Assembly: GCF_027595985.1 (NCBI RefSeq)
Contig: NC_073313.1
Coordinates: forward strand, 101,729,552 to 101,793,551
Direction: 5' to 3'
Length of the DNA stretch: 64,000 bases
DNA from: Sorex araneus
Taxonomy: Eukaryota > Chordata > Mammalia > Eulipotyphla > Soricidae
Position 1 is the stretch's first letter. The number at the start of each line of letters is the position of its first letter. This document shows positions 1 through 10,395 of the stretch, one piece after another. The position numbers were made by a program, and so were the translations under genes. The notes beneath the pieces are model-generated. The model made no database searches. It worked only from the letters and a program-made list of their open reading frames with translations, and was not told where the DNA came from.

Positions 1-258
1 TGAGTGAGAGCACAGTGGGTAGGGCATTTGCCTTGCATGTGGCCGACCCAGGTTTGACTCCTCTGTCCCTCTCAGAGAGCCTGGCAAGCTACCGAGAATA
101 TCCCGCCCACATGGCAGAGCCTAGCACAGTACCTGTGGCTTATTCAATATGCCAAAAACAGTAACAACAAGTCTCACGATGGAGACATTACTGGTGCCTG
201 CTCAAGCAAATGAACTGGTGCCCGCTCAATGAACAATGGGATGACAGTGCTACAGTGC
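1..258 (+). repeat. Class B SINE, tRNA-headed, 5' end cut by window edge
   Basis: The first bases run straight into a tRNA-like promoter: an A-box-like stretch around GCACAGTGGGTAGGGC and a B-box-like GGTTTGACTCC at about 51-61. The class B body follows: CTCTCAGAGAGCCTGGCAAG, then a GCCAAAAACAGTAACAACAAG block and an ATGGGATGACAGTGCTACAG end. There is no A tail. The first dozen or so bases of the element lie outside the window. Near 200-230 the tail module is partly duplicated ('tggtgcctgctcaagcaaatg' type). Confidence 0.85.
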
Positions 259-567
259 AATTTGAACATTCATTTATAAAGCCTTTTCCAGAAAAAGATA
301 TATGGAAAAATAATTCTGAATTGGTATGTAATAAAACCATTCACCTCTTCAGTGGGGCTTTTGAGAGCTGAAATGCTCTTATTTTTAAAACTGAGTAACT
401 CTATTTTAATGCTATCTCCTGTTTGGCTGTAAAATGTCCCTGCTTATCTATCTCACAGAATTTTTGTGTTTTACTGATCCCCTTAAATTCCTTCTTCTGG
501 TGTCCTCTCAGCCCTTTACAGTTTCTCTGAGTCTTTTCTATTCTGATTCCTTGACAAAGCAGATCTT

Positions 568-739
568 TTTTTTTTTCTTTTTGGGTCACACCCAGCGATG
601 CTCAGGGGTTACTCCTGGCTTTGCACTCAGGAATTACTCCTGGCAGTGCTTAGGGGACCATATGGGATGCCGGGGATCGAACCCAGGTCGGCCGCGTGCA
701 AGGCAAACGCCCTACCCGCTGTGCTATCGCTCCGGCCCC
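568..739 (-). repeat. Class A SINE, young, with perfect 15-base TSD
   Basis: Minus-strand copy. The A tail reads as a T run on the left, followed by GGGTCACACCCAGCGATGCTC, and the tRNA-like head is on the right (B box complement GGGGATCGAACCC, A box complement CCTACCCGCTGTGCTATCGC). The direct repeat GACAAAGCAGATCTT stands at 553-567 and again at 740-754 with no mismatch. This marks a recent target-primed insertion of L1 type. Confidence 0.95.
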
Positions 740-997
740 GACAAAGCAGATCTTATAACTCTTCAATTTTTAATTCATGGACAAGATTTTCTTAACCATG
801 CATGTTTATATATTTTTATCAGATTCCTCTTTCTGGTTTCAGCTAATCTTTCTCCAATTGTTCCCATGGTTCTTGGGTAGATTCCACGCCACCATACTAA
901 AATTCATAAGGTACCGGGAAGAATCCGTAGGGGCGTCTTTTATTTTGAAATGTTTTCTTGTCATGTGACAAGAATCTGGTCATCTAAGTCAACACTT

Positions 998-1240
998 CAC
1001 TGTATCACTGTCATCCCGTTGCTCATCGATTTGCTCAAGCGGGCCCCAGTAACGTCTCCATTGTGAGACTTGTTGTTACTGTTTTTGGCATATAGAATAT
1101 GCCATGGGTAGCTTGCCAGGCTCTGCCATGTGGGCAGGATACTCTCAGTAGCTTGCCAGGCTCTCTGAGAGCGGCGGAGGAATCGAACCCGGGTCAGCTG
1201 CGTGCAAGGCAGATGCCCTACCCACTGTGTTTTTGCTCCA
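998..1240 (-). repeat. Class B SINE
   Basis: Minus-strand copy. Left end TCACTGTATCACTGTCATCC is the non-A tail. The body follows (GTTGTTACTGTTTTTGGCAT), then the two GCTTGCCAGGCTCT blocks, and the head with B box complement GGAATCGAACCC. The flanking repeat GTCAACACTT (988-997) and GTCAACATTT (1241-1250) matches at 9 of 10 bases. Full length apart from slight head decay ('tgtgtttttgctcca'). Confidence 0.92.
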
Positions 1241-1463
1241 GTCAACATTTTTTTTCTTATCATGGTCCACCTTCTGTCCTTCCTATGTCTCCCTTGTCTT
1301 ATAGCTTGGTCCTGTGATCTCATACTGTGCCTCTCCCCACCCCCACATTTGTGTTACTATATACCTGTGGCCTGTTATGAGTATCCTGGGATGCACAGGG
1401 GTGAGATGTTCCTCAGTTACAAAACACTGATTAAGTGTATATGTTTTGAAATACTTAGCAGCA

Positions 1464-1625
1464 GGACTGAAGAGAAAGTATAGTGGATAAGGTATTTGCT
1501 TTGTGTGCAGCTGACACAGGTTTAATCTCTAGTACCACTAATGAAGCACTTAGAGGAGTGATCCCTGAGCACAGAGTCAAGAATAAGTCCTGGGAATGGC
1601 CAGGTGTGGCCCAAACCTCCTGAAC
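1464..1625 (+). repeat. Old class A-like SINE, degraded
   Basis: A decayed tRNA-like head (TAGTGGATAAGGTATTTGC... ACACAGGTTTAATCTCTAG) is followed by a GCACTTAGAGGAGTGATCCCTG body and a GGCCAGGTGTGGCCCAAACC end, the order of the class A SINE. Many substitutions indicate an old copy. Confidence 0.7.
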
Positions 1626-2245
1626 AAACCCCGAATAGACATATTTAACAGGGTGTCTTCTTAAGTATGATTTGAAATGACTTCCAGGAAAATCTCATAT
1701 TCCCGAATATTTATATATGTTTTGATCTGCAGACCTTCCCTTTTCTGCCCACACTTTGTGTGAAAGGAGTGTACTTCATAAAGCAACAGACTGAATACAA
1801 GAAAATCAATAAGCAATCTGTGTGATAATTAATTAAACTGCCAGAATGAATTACTGTTTCTTCCCTTCCTGATTTGGGAGAGAGTCTTGTTTGATTTGGG
1901 AAGTTGTCCATTTTCAATTATGGTTTATTCTATGTTCTTTTCATGTGCATGAAATGAATACAAGGAAAAAATTATGTTATGACATAAAATTATGGGGTAA
2001 GTTTAACATGGGAAAAGTGTAGCTTGAAAAAGTTATTTTCAAGACAGAGCAAATGTTAGAGTAAGGGGTATAGGAGCCAATTCTCTCTTCAAAGGCAAGA
2101 CTATAATAATAACAACTTTGTTTTTTGTATTGCTCTCAACTTTACTTTCACAAACATTTGGGGAACAAATACTGTCAATCATTGAACAATTAATTTATGT
2201 AAAGGATATTTTGGTCCCTGAGAGCTAATATATCTTAGAGTGAGA

Positions 2246-2515
2246 ATAGGGGGCCAGGAGAGAGGGAAGCCGTTATGGCATATGCCTAGCAGGCATCTGA
2301 CCCGGGTTTGATCCTCAGTAGCATTGATAGGCACCTGAAAAACTCCATGTGCAGTACTCGTGGTCATCTAGCATCTCCAAATATTCCATGTAATCTCCAG
2401 CACCACAGGGCCCAAATACTATGGCATTCTTGGTCCCGTCCATTGAAATGCCAACTCAGTTTTCTGATATTTGCTCGGGAAATCCTAAACACCACTTAGG
2501 AGCACTGCCCTCCAC
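2246..2515 (+). repeat. Very old SINE-like sequence
   Basis: GGGGCCAGGAGAGAGG... followed by CATCTGACCCGGGTTTGATC looks like a decayed tRNA-type head with a B-box-like GGGTTTGATCC. The downstream 170 bases hold CACCACTTAGGAGCACTGCC, which resembles SINE body sequence, but the order is unclear. It may be two fused remnants. Confidence 0.4.
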
Positions 2516-2571
2516 CAAATGGAGAACAATATTAAACTAAGAATCATACATGCTTCATTAAACACAATTTT

Positions 2572-3050
2572 TTCTTTTTTTTTTAAATAAAAATTTTATT
2601 TTTTTAAATCACCGTGTGGAAGATTACAATGCTTTCAGGCTTAGGTCTCAGTTATACAATGCTGAAACAACCATCCCTTCACCAGTGCCCATATACCACC
2701 ACCAAAAAAACCCCACACAGTACACCTCCCATCCCACCCCCCCCAGCCCCCTACCTTGTAACTGATAAGTTTCATTTTACATTCTGTTTACTTTGGTTAC
2801 ATTCAATATTTCAACACCAACCTCAGTATTGTTGTTAGGAGTACCCCACTAGATTCAGACCTACTGTGAAGACAAATAAGGTCGCTCGGCCGCAGTAGCA
2901 GCCACGCGGTTTGAATTTCTGTACTTTAACACAAAGTCCAGGGAGATTTTTTCCAGATATTGGATCATTGCAGGCTTGAAAACCCAATCTGTGGTCGTCT
3001 TAATATGGCAGACACCACGCCCTTCATCCCCGGAGAGAAAGAGGCAAGAA

Positions 3051-3115
<65 letters not shown>

Positions 3116-3558
3116 CCTTTCCCCTCCTGGGTGGGCACGGGGCTGAGGCTTAGTTCTCAGGCTGAAGACATTCTGCGAGGAGTTGCCCATGCCGAAAGAG
3201 GTTTTGCTGGGTCTGGGTTCACGCTTGTGCAGCTGTGGAGAGGCTGCACACGCGTGCGGCCCCCAGAATCACATCTCGGCGGTGGGAGGAGCCGGTGCCT
3301 CCCACCTTCCCAAGAGCACCCTCGTGTCCTTTTGCTGCAGTTTTTGCCGTAAATCCCATCTGTGGTCATCTTAATATGGCGGACACCGCGCCCTTCATCC
3401 CCGGAGAGAAAGAGGCGAGAGAGAGAAATACCTTTCCCCTCCTGGGCGGGCATGGGGCCGAGGCTTAGTTCTCAGGCTGGAGACATTCTGCGAGGAGTTG
3501 CCCATGCCGAAAGAGGTTTTGCTGGGTCTGGATTCACGCTTGTGCAGCTGTGGAGAGC
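2572..3558 (-). mobile_element. Class N element 1: GC-rich tandem units joined to L1 3' UTR, no ORFs
   Basis: The insertion is complete: TAAACACAATTTT flanks it at 2559-2571 and 3559-3571 without mismatch, and a T run on the left marks the 3' end of a minus-strand element. The left part (2572 to about 2977) matches an L1 3' UTR, recognisable from ATCACCGTGTGGAAGATTAC, the CCATCCCTTCACCAGTGCCC block and TCGCTCGGCCGCAGTAGCAG; the same UTR lies behind L1 ORF2 at 19.1-19.6 kb. The right part is GC-rich and carries two head-to-tail units of about 318 bp, 3239-3556 (complete) and 2980-3238 (partial, holding a long GA run). Each starts, on the minus strand, with CTCTCCACAGCTGCACAAGC. No ORF1 or ORF2 sequence lies between the two parts. 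The simplest reading is a non-autonomous L1 derivative made of promoter-like units plus 3' UTR. The promoter role is inferred from arrangement and composition only. Confidence 0.75.
3049..3110. repeat. (GA)n microsatellite inside class N element 1
   Basis: About 60 bases of nearly pure GA repeat. The sister unit at 3416-3428 has only a short GAGAGAGA tract at the same place, so the run has expanded in this copy. Confidence 0.97.
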
Positions 3559-3727
3559 TAAACACAATTTTAAGTGTTGCAAGATTATAACTTTTCAGCT
3601 ATTTTTCTATATCACTAAGTTACCGATTTGATCTGAAGAAAGGAAACACCCTGAAAGCTTTCTCTGGTCTTCAATATGTCATAAAAGTCAAATTAATGAG
3701 TATAAGATAGATCAAGGTATACTTTTT

Positions 3728-3898
3728 TTTTTTTTGCTTTTTGCGTCACACCCGGCGATGCACAGGGGTTATTCCTGGCTCTGCACTCAGGAATTACCCC
3801 TGGCGCTGCTCAGGGGACTATATGGGATGCTGGAATCGAAGCGGGGTCAGCCACGTGCAAGGCAAATACCCTACCCGCTGTGCGATCGCTCCAGCCCC
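3728..3898 (-). repeat. Class A SINE, young, with perfect 14-base TSD
   Basis: T run, GCGTCACACCCGGCGATGC, the GGGGACTATATGGGATGC body and the head complement CTACCCGCTGTGCGATCGC. AAGGTATACTTTTT flanks it at 3714-3727 and 3899-3912 exactly. It sits in the 480 bases between the two class N elements. Confidence 0.95.
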
Positions 3899-4051
3899 AA
3901 GGTATACTTTTTAAGTGATGCATTGAGAGGTCTGTTGATCCTACTTAAGGGTCTAGAGTGTCAAATAACATATCCCCACCAAGAAAAGTCCTCAACATTA
4001 TAATTCAACTCATCATGCAGTCTACATCTCAGCTTTCCCTATTCATTTTTT

Positions 4052-5119
4052 TAACTTTTTATTAAATCACCATGTGGAAAGTTACAAAGTTCTCAGGTTT
4101 ATATGTCAGTTATACAATATTCAAACACCCATCCCTTCACCAGTGCCCATATTCCACCACCAAAAACCCCAGTATACCCCCCGCCCCCACCCCCTACCCC
4201 CTACTGTATAACTAATGAATTTCACTTCATTTTTTCTTTACCTTGATTACATTCCATAATTCAACACAAAACTCACTATAGTTGTTGGAGTTTCCACCCA
4301 AGAGAGACAGACCTACTACATTTGATAATTAGTTTTTCATTGCTGGAAACGAAGAGATATGTAGCCCCACTGCTACAAGTACATAACTCTCTCTCTTTTT
4401 TTTTCCTTTCTCCTTTTCCTTTTTTTTTTCTTTTTCCCCCTCATCCCCCTTCCCGCGCCTTATAGTATGTTGTATGCCACGCCGTGTCGGCCAGCGTGGG
4501 GCTTTTGCTTAGTTCACAGTCCAGAGAGGTGGCTGCTATATTAATAACCTTCAATATTTAAATAAAAACTTACTGTTATTATTTGGAGTTTCCCCCCCAA
4601 GTCAGACCTGTTCAAAAGGAACCGTTTCACATTGCTGACAATTATAAATGTTAAGTCGCGCGGAAGCGTCCAAGTGGTTTTGGATTTCTGTATAAAGTCC
4701 AGGGAAAATTCTGCCAGAAATTACATAGCCCAGCTCACAGTCCCAGTGCATTGCTTTAAGAAGTCTCTGAATTCAAAGTCTTTAGGCGCAGAGGGTCCGA
4801 TTCGCGCTCAGCGGCTCCGGATTTATCTGGGCCGAGGGCGTGCCAGTTACTCCCCCTTCCCATGAGTTCCTGGGAGCCCCAAAAGTAAAAACCGAATACC
4901 TCTGGGTTTGGAGTCACAGAAGATGGCGCCTGCCACGTGGGTGCCGCCAGCCCGCCGCTTTCCGTGCAGGAAGACAGGGTGGGGAGGAAACAAATCCACC
5001 CCTGGCAGTACAGAGTTGTAGCCCAGTTAGCTGTCTTAGTGCATTGCTATCGGATGCTGCGCTGGGTGCCCGAATGTGTTAGATCTCTGGAATCAAAGTC
5101 TTTAGGCGCAGAGGGTCCC
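4052..5119 (-). mobile_element. Class N element 2: GC-rich tandem units joined to L1 3' UTR, no ORFs
   Basis: The 16-base repeat TCCCTATTCATTTTTT stands at 4036-4051 and 5120-5135 without mismatch, so this 1.07-kb block is one insertion. Left (3') part: L1 3' UTR of the same type as in element 1 (ATCACCATGTGGAAAGTTAC, CACCCATCCCTTCACCAGTG). Inside it, a stretch at about 4268-4345 recurs at about 4565-4640, separated by a pyrimidine tract (4381-4460). Right (5') part: two GC-rich head-to-tail units of about 321 bp, both starting on the minus strand with GGACCCTCTGCGCCTAAAGA (ends at 5119 and 4798). This module is unrelated in sequence to that of element 1. It includes CAGAAGATGGCGCC (4917-4930), a YY1-like motif of a kind known near L1 promoters. 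No L1 coding sequence is present. Confidence 0.72.
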
Positions 5120-5207
5120 TCCCTATTCATTTTTTATAAAATTGGGCGCAAACTAGTCCTCATTGGACATAGCCTATAAACTGACTGGTAGTGATCAAGA
5201 TCAGCCT

Positions 5208-5378
5208 ATTTTGGGGGACATAGAGATAATATAGCGCTTACAGTCCTTGCCTTGCTTGTCGTGTACTCCCAGGTTGATCCCAGAACTACTGCATGTTTCC
5301 CTGAGCACCACCAAGGGGTGAACCTTGAACAGAGAGCCAGGAATATCCCCCGAGCCTTCCTCCCCTCAAAAATAGTAG
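5208..5378 (+). repeat. Old class A SINE
   Basis: Decayed head (GAGATAATATAGCGCTTACA... CCTTGCCTTGC... CCCAGGTTGATCCC), then CCTGAGCACCACCAAGGGG and GAGCCAGGAATATCCCCCGA. All are class A landmarks in the right order with many substitutions. Confidence 0.75.
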
Positions 5379-5399
5379 GCTCTTTTGTAATAATAAGTG

Positions 5400-7290
5400 C
5401 TGTTGGTGTAGTTTGTGAATAATGGTATAGTTTGTGAATTGTGGTGGTGGGTTTTTCATTCTCTGATGACAGATTCAATTATTTGGTAAAGGTCATTGTT
5501 AATTGAAAGAATTTATAGATTGTCTGGATTGAAAATATCAGAACAATTAAAAATTTTGGCCAATAAGTAGTTTCCTACGTATCCAGATATTATTGTAGGA
5601 TCAGCTGGAGCCAGTCGGCAGGAGCTGATATATTCTGATAGAAGATATTGTGAAGTTTGACTTACTAAGACATTAGCCCTAGCACTCCTGGAAGAATGGC
5701 TGAATGCCAACTCCACTCTCCTTAACTTCACATTTAAAGATCACTTTCTGCTGCCAATTTATTCTTAGCTCTGTGTACATTCCTATGTATATATCACATA
5801 GGCAGGGGCATTAATTATATATGATACAGGGTCTTATCCTAAATGTGCTCACAGTTTTTATAACTCGATCTAGTGTAATTATTCTCAACTTAGAGAATGA
5901 GTAACTGCCTCCTTTTTTTTAATCCCTGATGGGTTTGTGATTAATAGTCTTTCTAGTAAAAATGCATTCTAAATAGAGCTAAGGTCCAGTGGACTTCCGG
6001 AAGGTTAGTATTTAAATCTAGATAGGGTTTACTGGGCCCTACCTCATTAAACTCAGATAAGTCAAGTTTAATATATAAGGCCTTTGCATATCAGCACAGG
6101 AAAAGGCTAAATTAAGCACGAGAATTTACCTAGCATATAGGCTAGACAGATGCTGAATATTAGTTGACTAGCATACCTCTATGTGGAAATATGCTGCATT
6201 TTAATGATTTTTCCAATTGCAGACGAACTGCTTATAGAATATTTCTGAACCATTTTGCAGATCATTTTGGAAGAGGTAATTCTGATTTCATTTGCAAGTA
6301 AACCAGTATTTAATAATATAGCCTACGTGTTAAAGGCTACATTAATATCTCTGATTTTAGGAATGTTTTATAAACAGTGTACTCCTTATGTAAACATATT
6401 GTGGTTATCCAAGCATGGCTTCCTTATGTGTTTTCAAAGGTTCTCTGCCAGGAGCAGTCTTCCCTCTGATCTTTATGTGGATTGGCTATTTGCCATTTTG
6501 CCTTATGAGAAAGTAACTTCTCAACCACCAATTCTGAAAAACAAAAATAACTAGATGCTCTCAGACTGTTTAAATTCTTTGCATAATACATATCATTTTT
6601 TACGTTATAGATTGCTTATTTGATATTTTATTTGTAGCCTGTCTTCTCTTGCTGGAATGTAATATTCATGAGAACTAGATTTTTGTTCACCACTTTATTC
6701 TTTCAACAAATATTTGTTGAGGGTCTGCCACTTATTAAGCACTGTTCTATCAGCATTGGAGTTACTACATTTTGTAATACAGAGAGAGTCCAGGACATGG
6801 CTCAGTGATAAAATACAGGCCTTGAATAGAAATTAGATTTCTTTGGTATATAGAGTAATACTGAGTACAAGGTTGGTATCCAATAGTTTTTTTAAACTTA
6901 AATGAATGAATAATCTTTATGTCTCTCCTGTATTCTATTTGTAGAACCAAATTAATCTACTCCTTTTTTTATAATGTGTTTTCATATTTTATTTCAAGAA
7001 TCCTTAAAATGGTTTTCTATAACCTTTTTTAGGGTACCTTACTTAATCTCACCTAGTTGCTATTTTCTGAGAGTATAAAGAAAAAAAATGTTTTTCTGAT
7101 TTCCTACATGTGGGGAAAAAAGCAGCTAGAAGCATGTTTTTAATCTTGCTTCAATCCTTACATTGTAAACTTATGTCATCTATTTTCATTTATAAGAGGG
7201 AATACTAGTTACTCTGACTAGGTTATGTACTCGTTATGTAAGAGTTCATATTATAGATGTGCCCAACTGTCTCCTGCAGTTTTTGAAATA
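5400..7290. other. Unique AT-rich DNA with one possible L2/MIR-type relic
   Basis: No gene or young repeat is visible. At 6701-6765 the string TTCAACAAATATTTGTTGAG followed by TTAAGCACTGTTCTATCAGC has the look of an ancient MIR/L2-class relic. A few bases at 6784-6825 (GTCCAGGACATGGCTCAGTG) could be a SINE scrap. The 99-codon open frame at 6255-6554 has no recognisable domain and is probably chance. Confidence 0.5.
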
Positions 7291-7299
7291 TATCTCTAA

Positions 7300-7985
7300 T
7301 TCAGACTTAATGTTCACAATAGCCAAAATATGGAATCAACCCAAGTGCCCTAGAACAGATGATTGGTTAAAGAAACTTTGGTATATCTACATAATGGAAT
7401 ACTATGCAGCTGTTAGGAGATATGAAGTCATGAAATTTGGTTATAAATGGATAGACATGGAGAGTATTATGCTAAGTGAAATGAGTCAGAAAGAGAGGGA
7501 TAGACATAGAAGGACTGCACTCATTTGTGGAATATAGAAGAACATAACATGAGGCTGACACCCAAGGGCAGTAGATACAAGGGCCAGGAGGATTGCCCTA
7601 TAGCCTGCTTCATGAGTGGAGGGGAGAAGACAGATGGAATAGAAAAGGGATCATTAAGAAAATGATGGCTGGAGGAATCGGTCTGGATGGGAGATGTGTG
7701 CCGAAAGTAGATAATGGACCAAACATGATGACCTCTCAGTGTCTGTGTTATAAGCCATAATGCCCAAAAGTAGAGAGAGTATGGGGAATATTATCTGCCA
7801 TGAAGGCAGGGGAAGGGTGGGAAATGGGGGATATACTGGGGATATTGGTGGTGGAGAATGTGCACTAGTGGAGGCATGGGTGTTTGATCATTGTATAATT
7901 GTAACCCAAGCATGAAAGCTTGTAACTATCTCACAGTGATTCAATAAAATTTAAAATAAATAAATAATAAACAACAAAAAAGCAA
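7300..7985 (+). mobile_element. L1, 5'-truncated: ORF2 C-terminus plus 3' UTR
   Basis: The open frame ending at 7537 translates to the C-terminal segment of an L1 ORF2 protein (IAKIWNQPKCPRTDDWLKKL, WYIYIMEYYAAVRRYE, MLSEMSQKERDRHRRT). A 3' UTR of about 430 bases follows, with GGTGGTGGAGAATGTGCAC and CACAGTGATTCAATAAAATT, and an A-rich end. The same tail recurs at 27.2-27.4, 43.3-43.45 and 55.1-55.3 kb. Truncation at ORF2 is the usual fate of L1 copies. I did not find a convincing TSD. Confidence 0.88.
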
Positions 7986-7999
7986 AGCCAACAATTTAA

Positions 8000-9080
8000 T
8001 ACAAGCTTACAACTTGCCAGTTAATAAATGAATATATGTGTACATGCTGGCTTATGAATTATGCATACATAAATAAATATAATTATTATAAACATCCATC
8101 TTTAGAATACAACAGTAGACAAACATAAAAAGAAGAGCTGGAACCAATAAAATAATTTAATGAATATTATGTGGCGGAGATTCAAAAACTAACACCAGCA
8201 TAGGTAAGTCATTACACTCTGATAGAGGACAGAGTGACCCAAAATGATTGTTTCTGTCATGCTGAGAGTGAACTGTAAGATTTTGGAAATGACTGATTTT
8301 TTAATAAAAGATAGATGACCATTATTTTGTGAGGAGCCACTTTCAAGTGCCTGTAAAATTCTGCTTTGGCACATCTTTCCTGAAAGATTAGCCTTAATCA
8401 TCTGATGTTACTGAGGAATCTCAGGAACTATGGTCACTACAGTGAGGTGACAAACACTATGTCAGTGAAGAATCTAGATTTCAGTGCTAAGAGTTTTAAA
8501 GACTGGCTTCATGACTTAGAATTCATACATTACAAGCATGTAATCACAAATTCAGTTCCTGGTATCACCACAGGCACTGAGCACAGACCTGATAGCTCTG
8601 GTGTCTTGACCCTTGCAGCTCTGCTTTTTGAGACCTCTGGAACTGCAAGTACTTTCCAGGACATCACAGTCCTTTGTGTGCAGGTACCACACACTGATAA
8701 ACAACTCACAGCAAGTGCCACAGTCAAATGTACATGCAATTCTGCTTACTGAAGTATGAACACAGAAGTGAATGTTACAGGATAAACAGTATTTCAAATG
8801 TGCCTAAGAATTTCCTGATAGCACCAGATACAAGTCCCTGCAAATTTCTTGTGCCATGAAACACAAGTAACCAACTATAATTATTTTATCTCCACAAAAA
8901 AGTGAGGGATCATCATGTTTCATTGAACATGGCACTGTTTTGGAGAAAGGATATATTAAAGAAAGATGAGGATGTTTCTTAGCAGGTGTTGGATGAGGAG
9001 AGTTGCTTTGTGTGTATGTATGTGAATTTTTTTTACTTTGTTCTTTTCTTGAGGTTCTATGGCTTACAATACTAATAAAA
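8000..9080. other. Unique sequence, nothing recognised
   Basis: An open frame of 115 codons exists at 8405-8752, but its translation has no recognisable motif, no codon pattern I can defend and no splice context. Parts around 8565-8640 (GGCACTGAGCACAGACC) faintly resemble SINE body. Confidence 0.4.
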
Positions 9081-9084
9081 ATAG

Positions 9085-9690
9085 TTTCTCATGTTCATAA
9101 TTCCAACATCACTCCCTTGCCAAGTACTCGATATATTTCACTCTCATCCCCCTGCCCCCAAACTCAATTGTATGGATCAGTTCTCCCAATATGTTGCCTT
9201 TTGGGACTTTTTTGGCTACCTTGCTATATACCCTTAAGTCCCACATATTGAGAGATCACACCCTGTATCACTTTCCTTCTGACTGACTTCACTCAGCATC
9301 ATATCCTCTAGTTCCAACCATATTGCTACGAATTGCATGGTTTTGTACTTCCTTAGAGCCGCATACCATCCCATTGTGTATATATAGGACAACTTCCTGA
9401 ACCACCCATCTGTAGTTGGATATTTAGGTTGTTTCCATATCATGACTATTGTACTAAGTGCAGCAATGATCATAGGTGTGCTTATATCCTTTTAACTTAA
9501 TTTTCTTGGATTAGGGAGGAATTGATGTTAACAAGTGGTATTGCTGGGTCATACAGGAATTCTATTTCTATTTTTTGAGAAATCTCCACATTGCTTTCCA
9601 TAGAGGTTGAACCAAATGACATTCCCACTGACAGTGGATGTGATTTTCTTTCTCACCACAATGCCATCAATACTAAATTTAGTAAATACT
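9085..9690 (-). mobile_element. Old L1 3' fragment, minus strand
   Basis: The complement encodes the L1 ORF2 C-terminus (KQPKYPTTDGWFRKLSYIYT, then LEDMMLSEVSQKESDTG), with the UTR-like block CCAAGTACTCGATATATTTC to the left. Further right, GGTATTGCTGGGTCATACAG and TTTGAGAAATCTCCACATTG are the usual ORF2 landmarks on the complement. Divergence from the 7.3-kb copy suggests an older subfamily. Confidence 0.82.
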
Positions 9691-10395
9691 TTAAGCAGCA
9701 ACAATATTGAACATTTATTTAATATAAGAAAATGATTGGAAGATAGATGAATAGCTCTTATCTGAGATTCTTATTTTATATGACTTGGTATTTAATTTCT
9801 TTCACTTTCTAATCATGTCATATTATAATTGTATTTTCATATTTAATGCTATATTACTCAACTATTGTTGGTGTTTGTCACATAATTGTCACATGTTTCC
9901 TTCTTGAAAATTTGTTCAATCACATCTTATTCCTCATGGTCTAAGAATTTAGTGTGCTGTTTCCATCTATGAAAGTACATATACATCTGCATATGTACAT
10001 CTGCAAGTGAACATGTACATGCATGAAAATTTATGCTTGTTCAATAAATATATTTTATTTGTGTATTGATTATATTAAATTTGGTAATTTAAAATGCTAG
10101 AATAAGGGAAAAGGCAGGGGTATCAGCCTTTTGTTATTCATTGAACAGTGTAGCTATATTCTACAAAAGCATAAAAATATGATATAATAAATTTAGGTTC
10201 ATATGACAGAGGTGTTCATGGTTGAGAGCTTCACTGCTGGAATAATTCTACCCGCATTTGGAAATCAGTTTTTATCTGCTGCTTTTGTACTCATGGAATA
10301 TCACTTTATTTAAGGAATCACTTTAGCTCTGAGTTTCAGTTGCCCATCTATAAATTGAGGCTAATAATAGTAACTGCAATTTAGGTTTCTTTTAT

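Noticed and set aside
434..880. 148-codon open frame
   Set aside because: It runs through the class A SINE at 568-739; the coding look of this and similar frames (for example 29422-29682, 44492-44767) comes from the SINE.
2960..3352. 130-codon open frame with a long Arg-Glu repeat
   Set aside because: The repeat is simply the GA microsatellite translated; the frame lies in class N element 1 and starts in its UTR.
4632..5179. GC-rich open frames resembling a CpG-island first exon
   Set aside because: The block is bounded by a perfect TSD and consists of two tandem units joined to an L1 UTR, so it is an insertion and not a host promoter or exon.
8405..8752. 115-codon open frame in otherwise unique DNA
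   Set aside because: No known motif and both strands are equally open there; length is within chance for such a long window.
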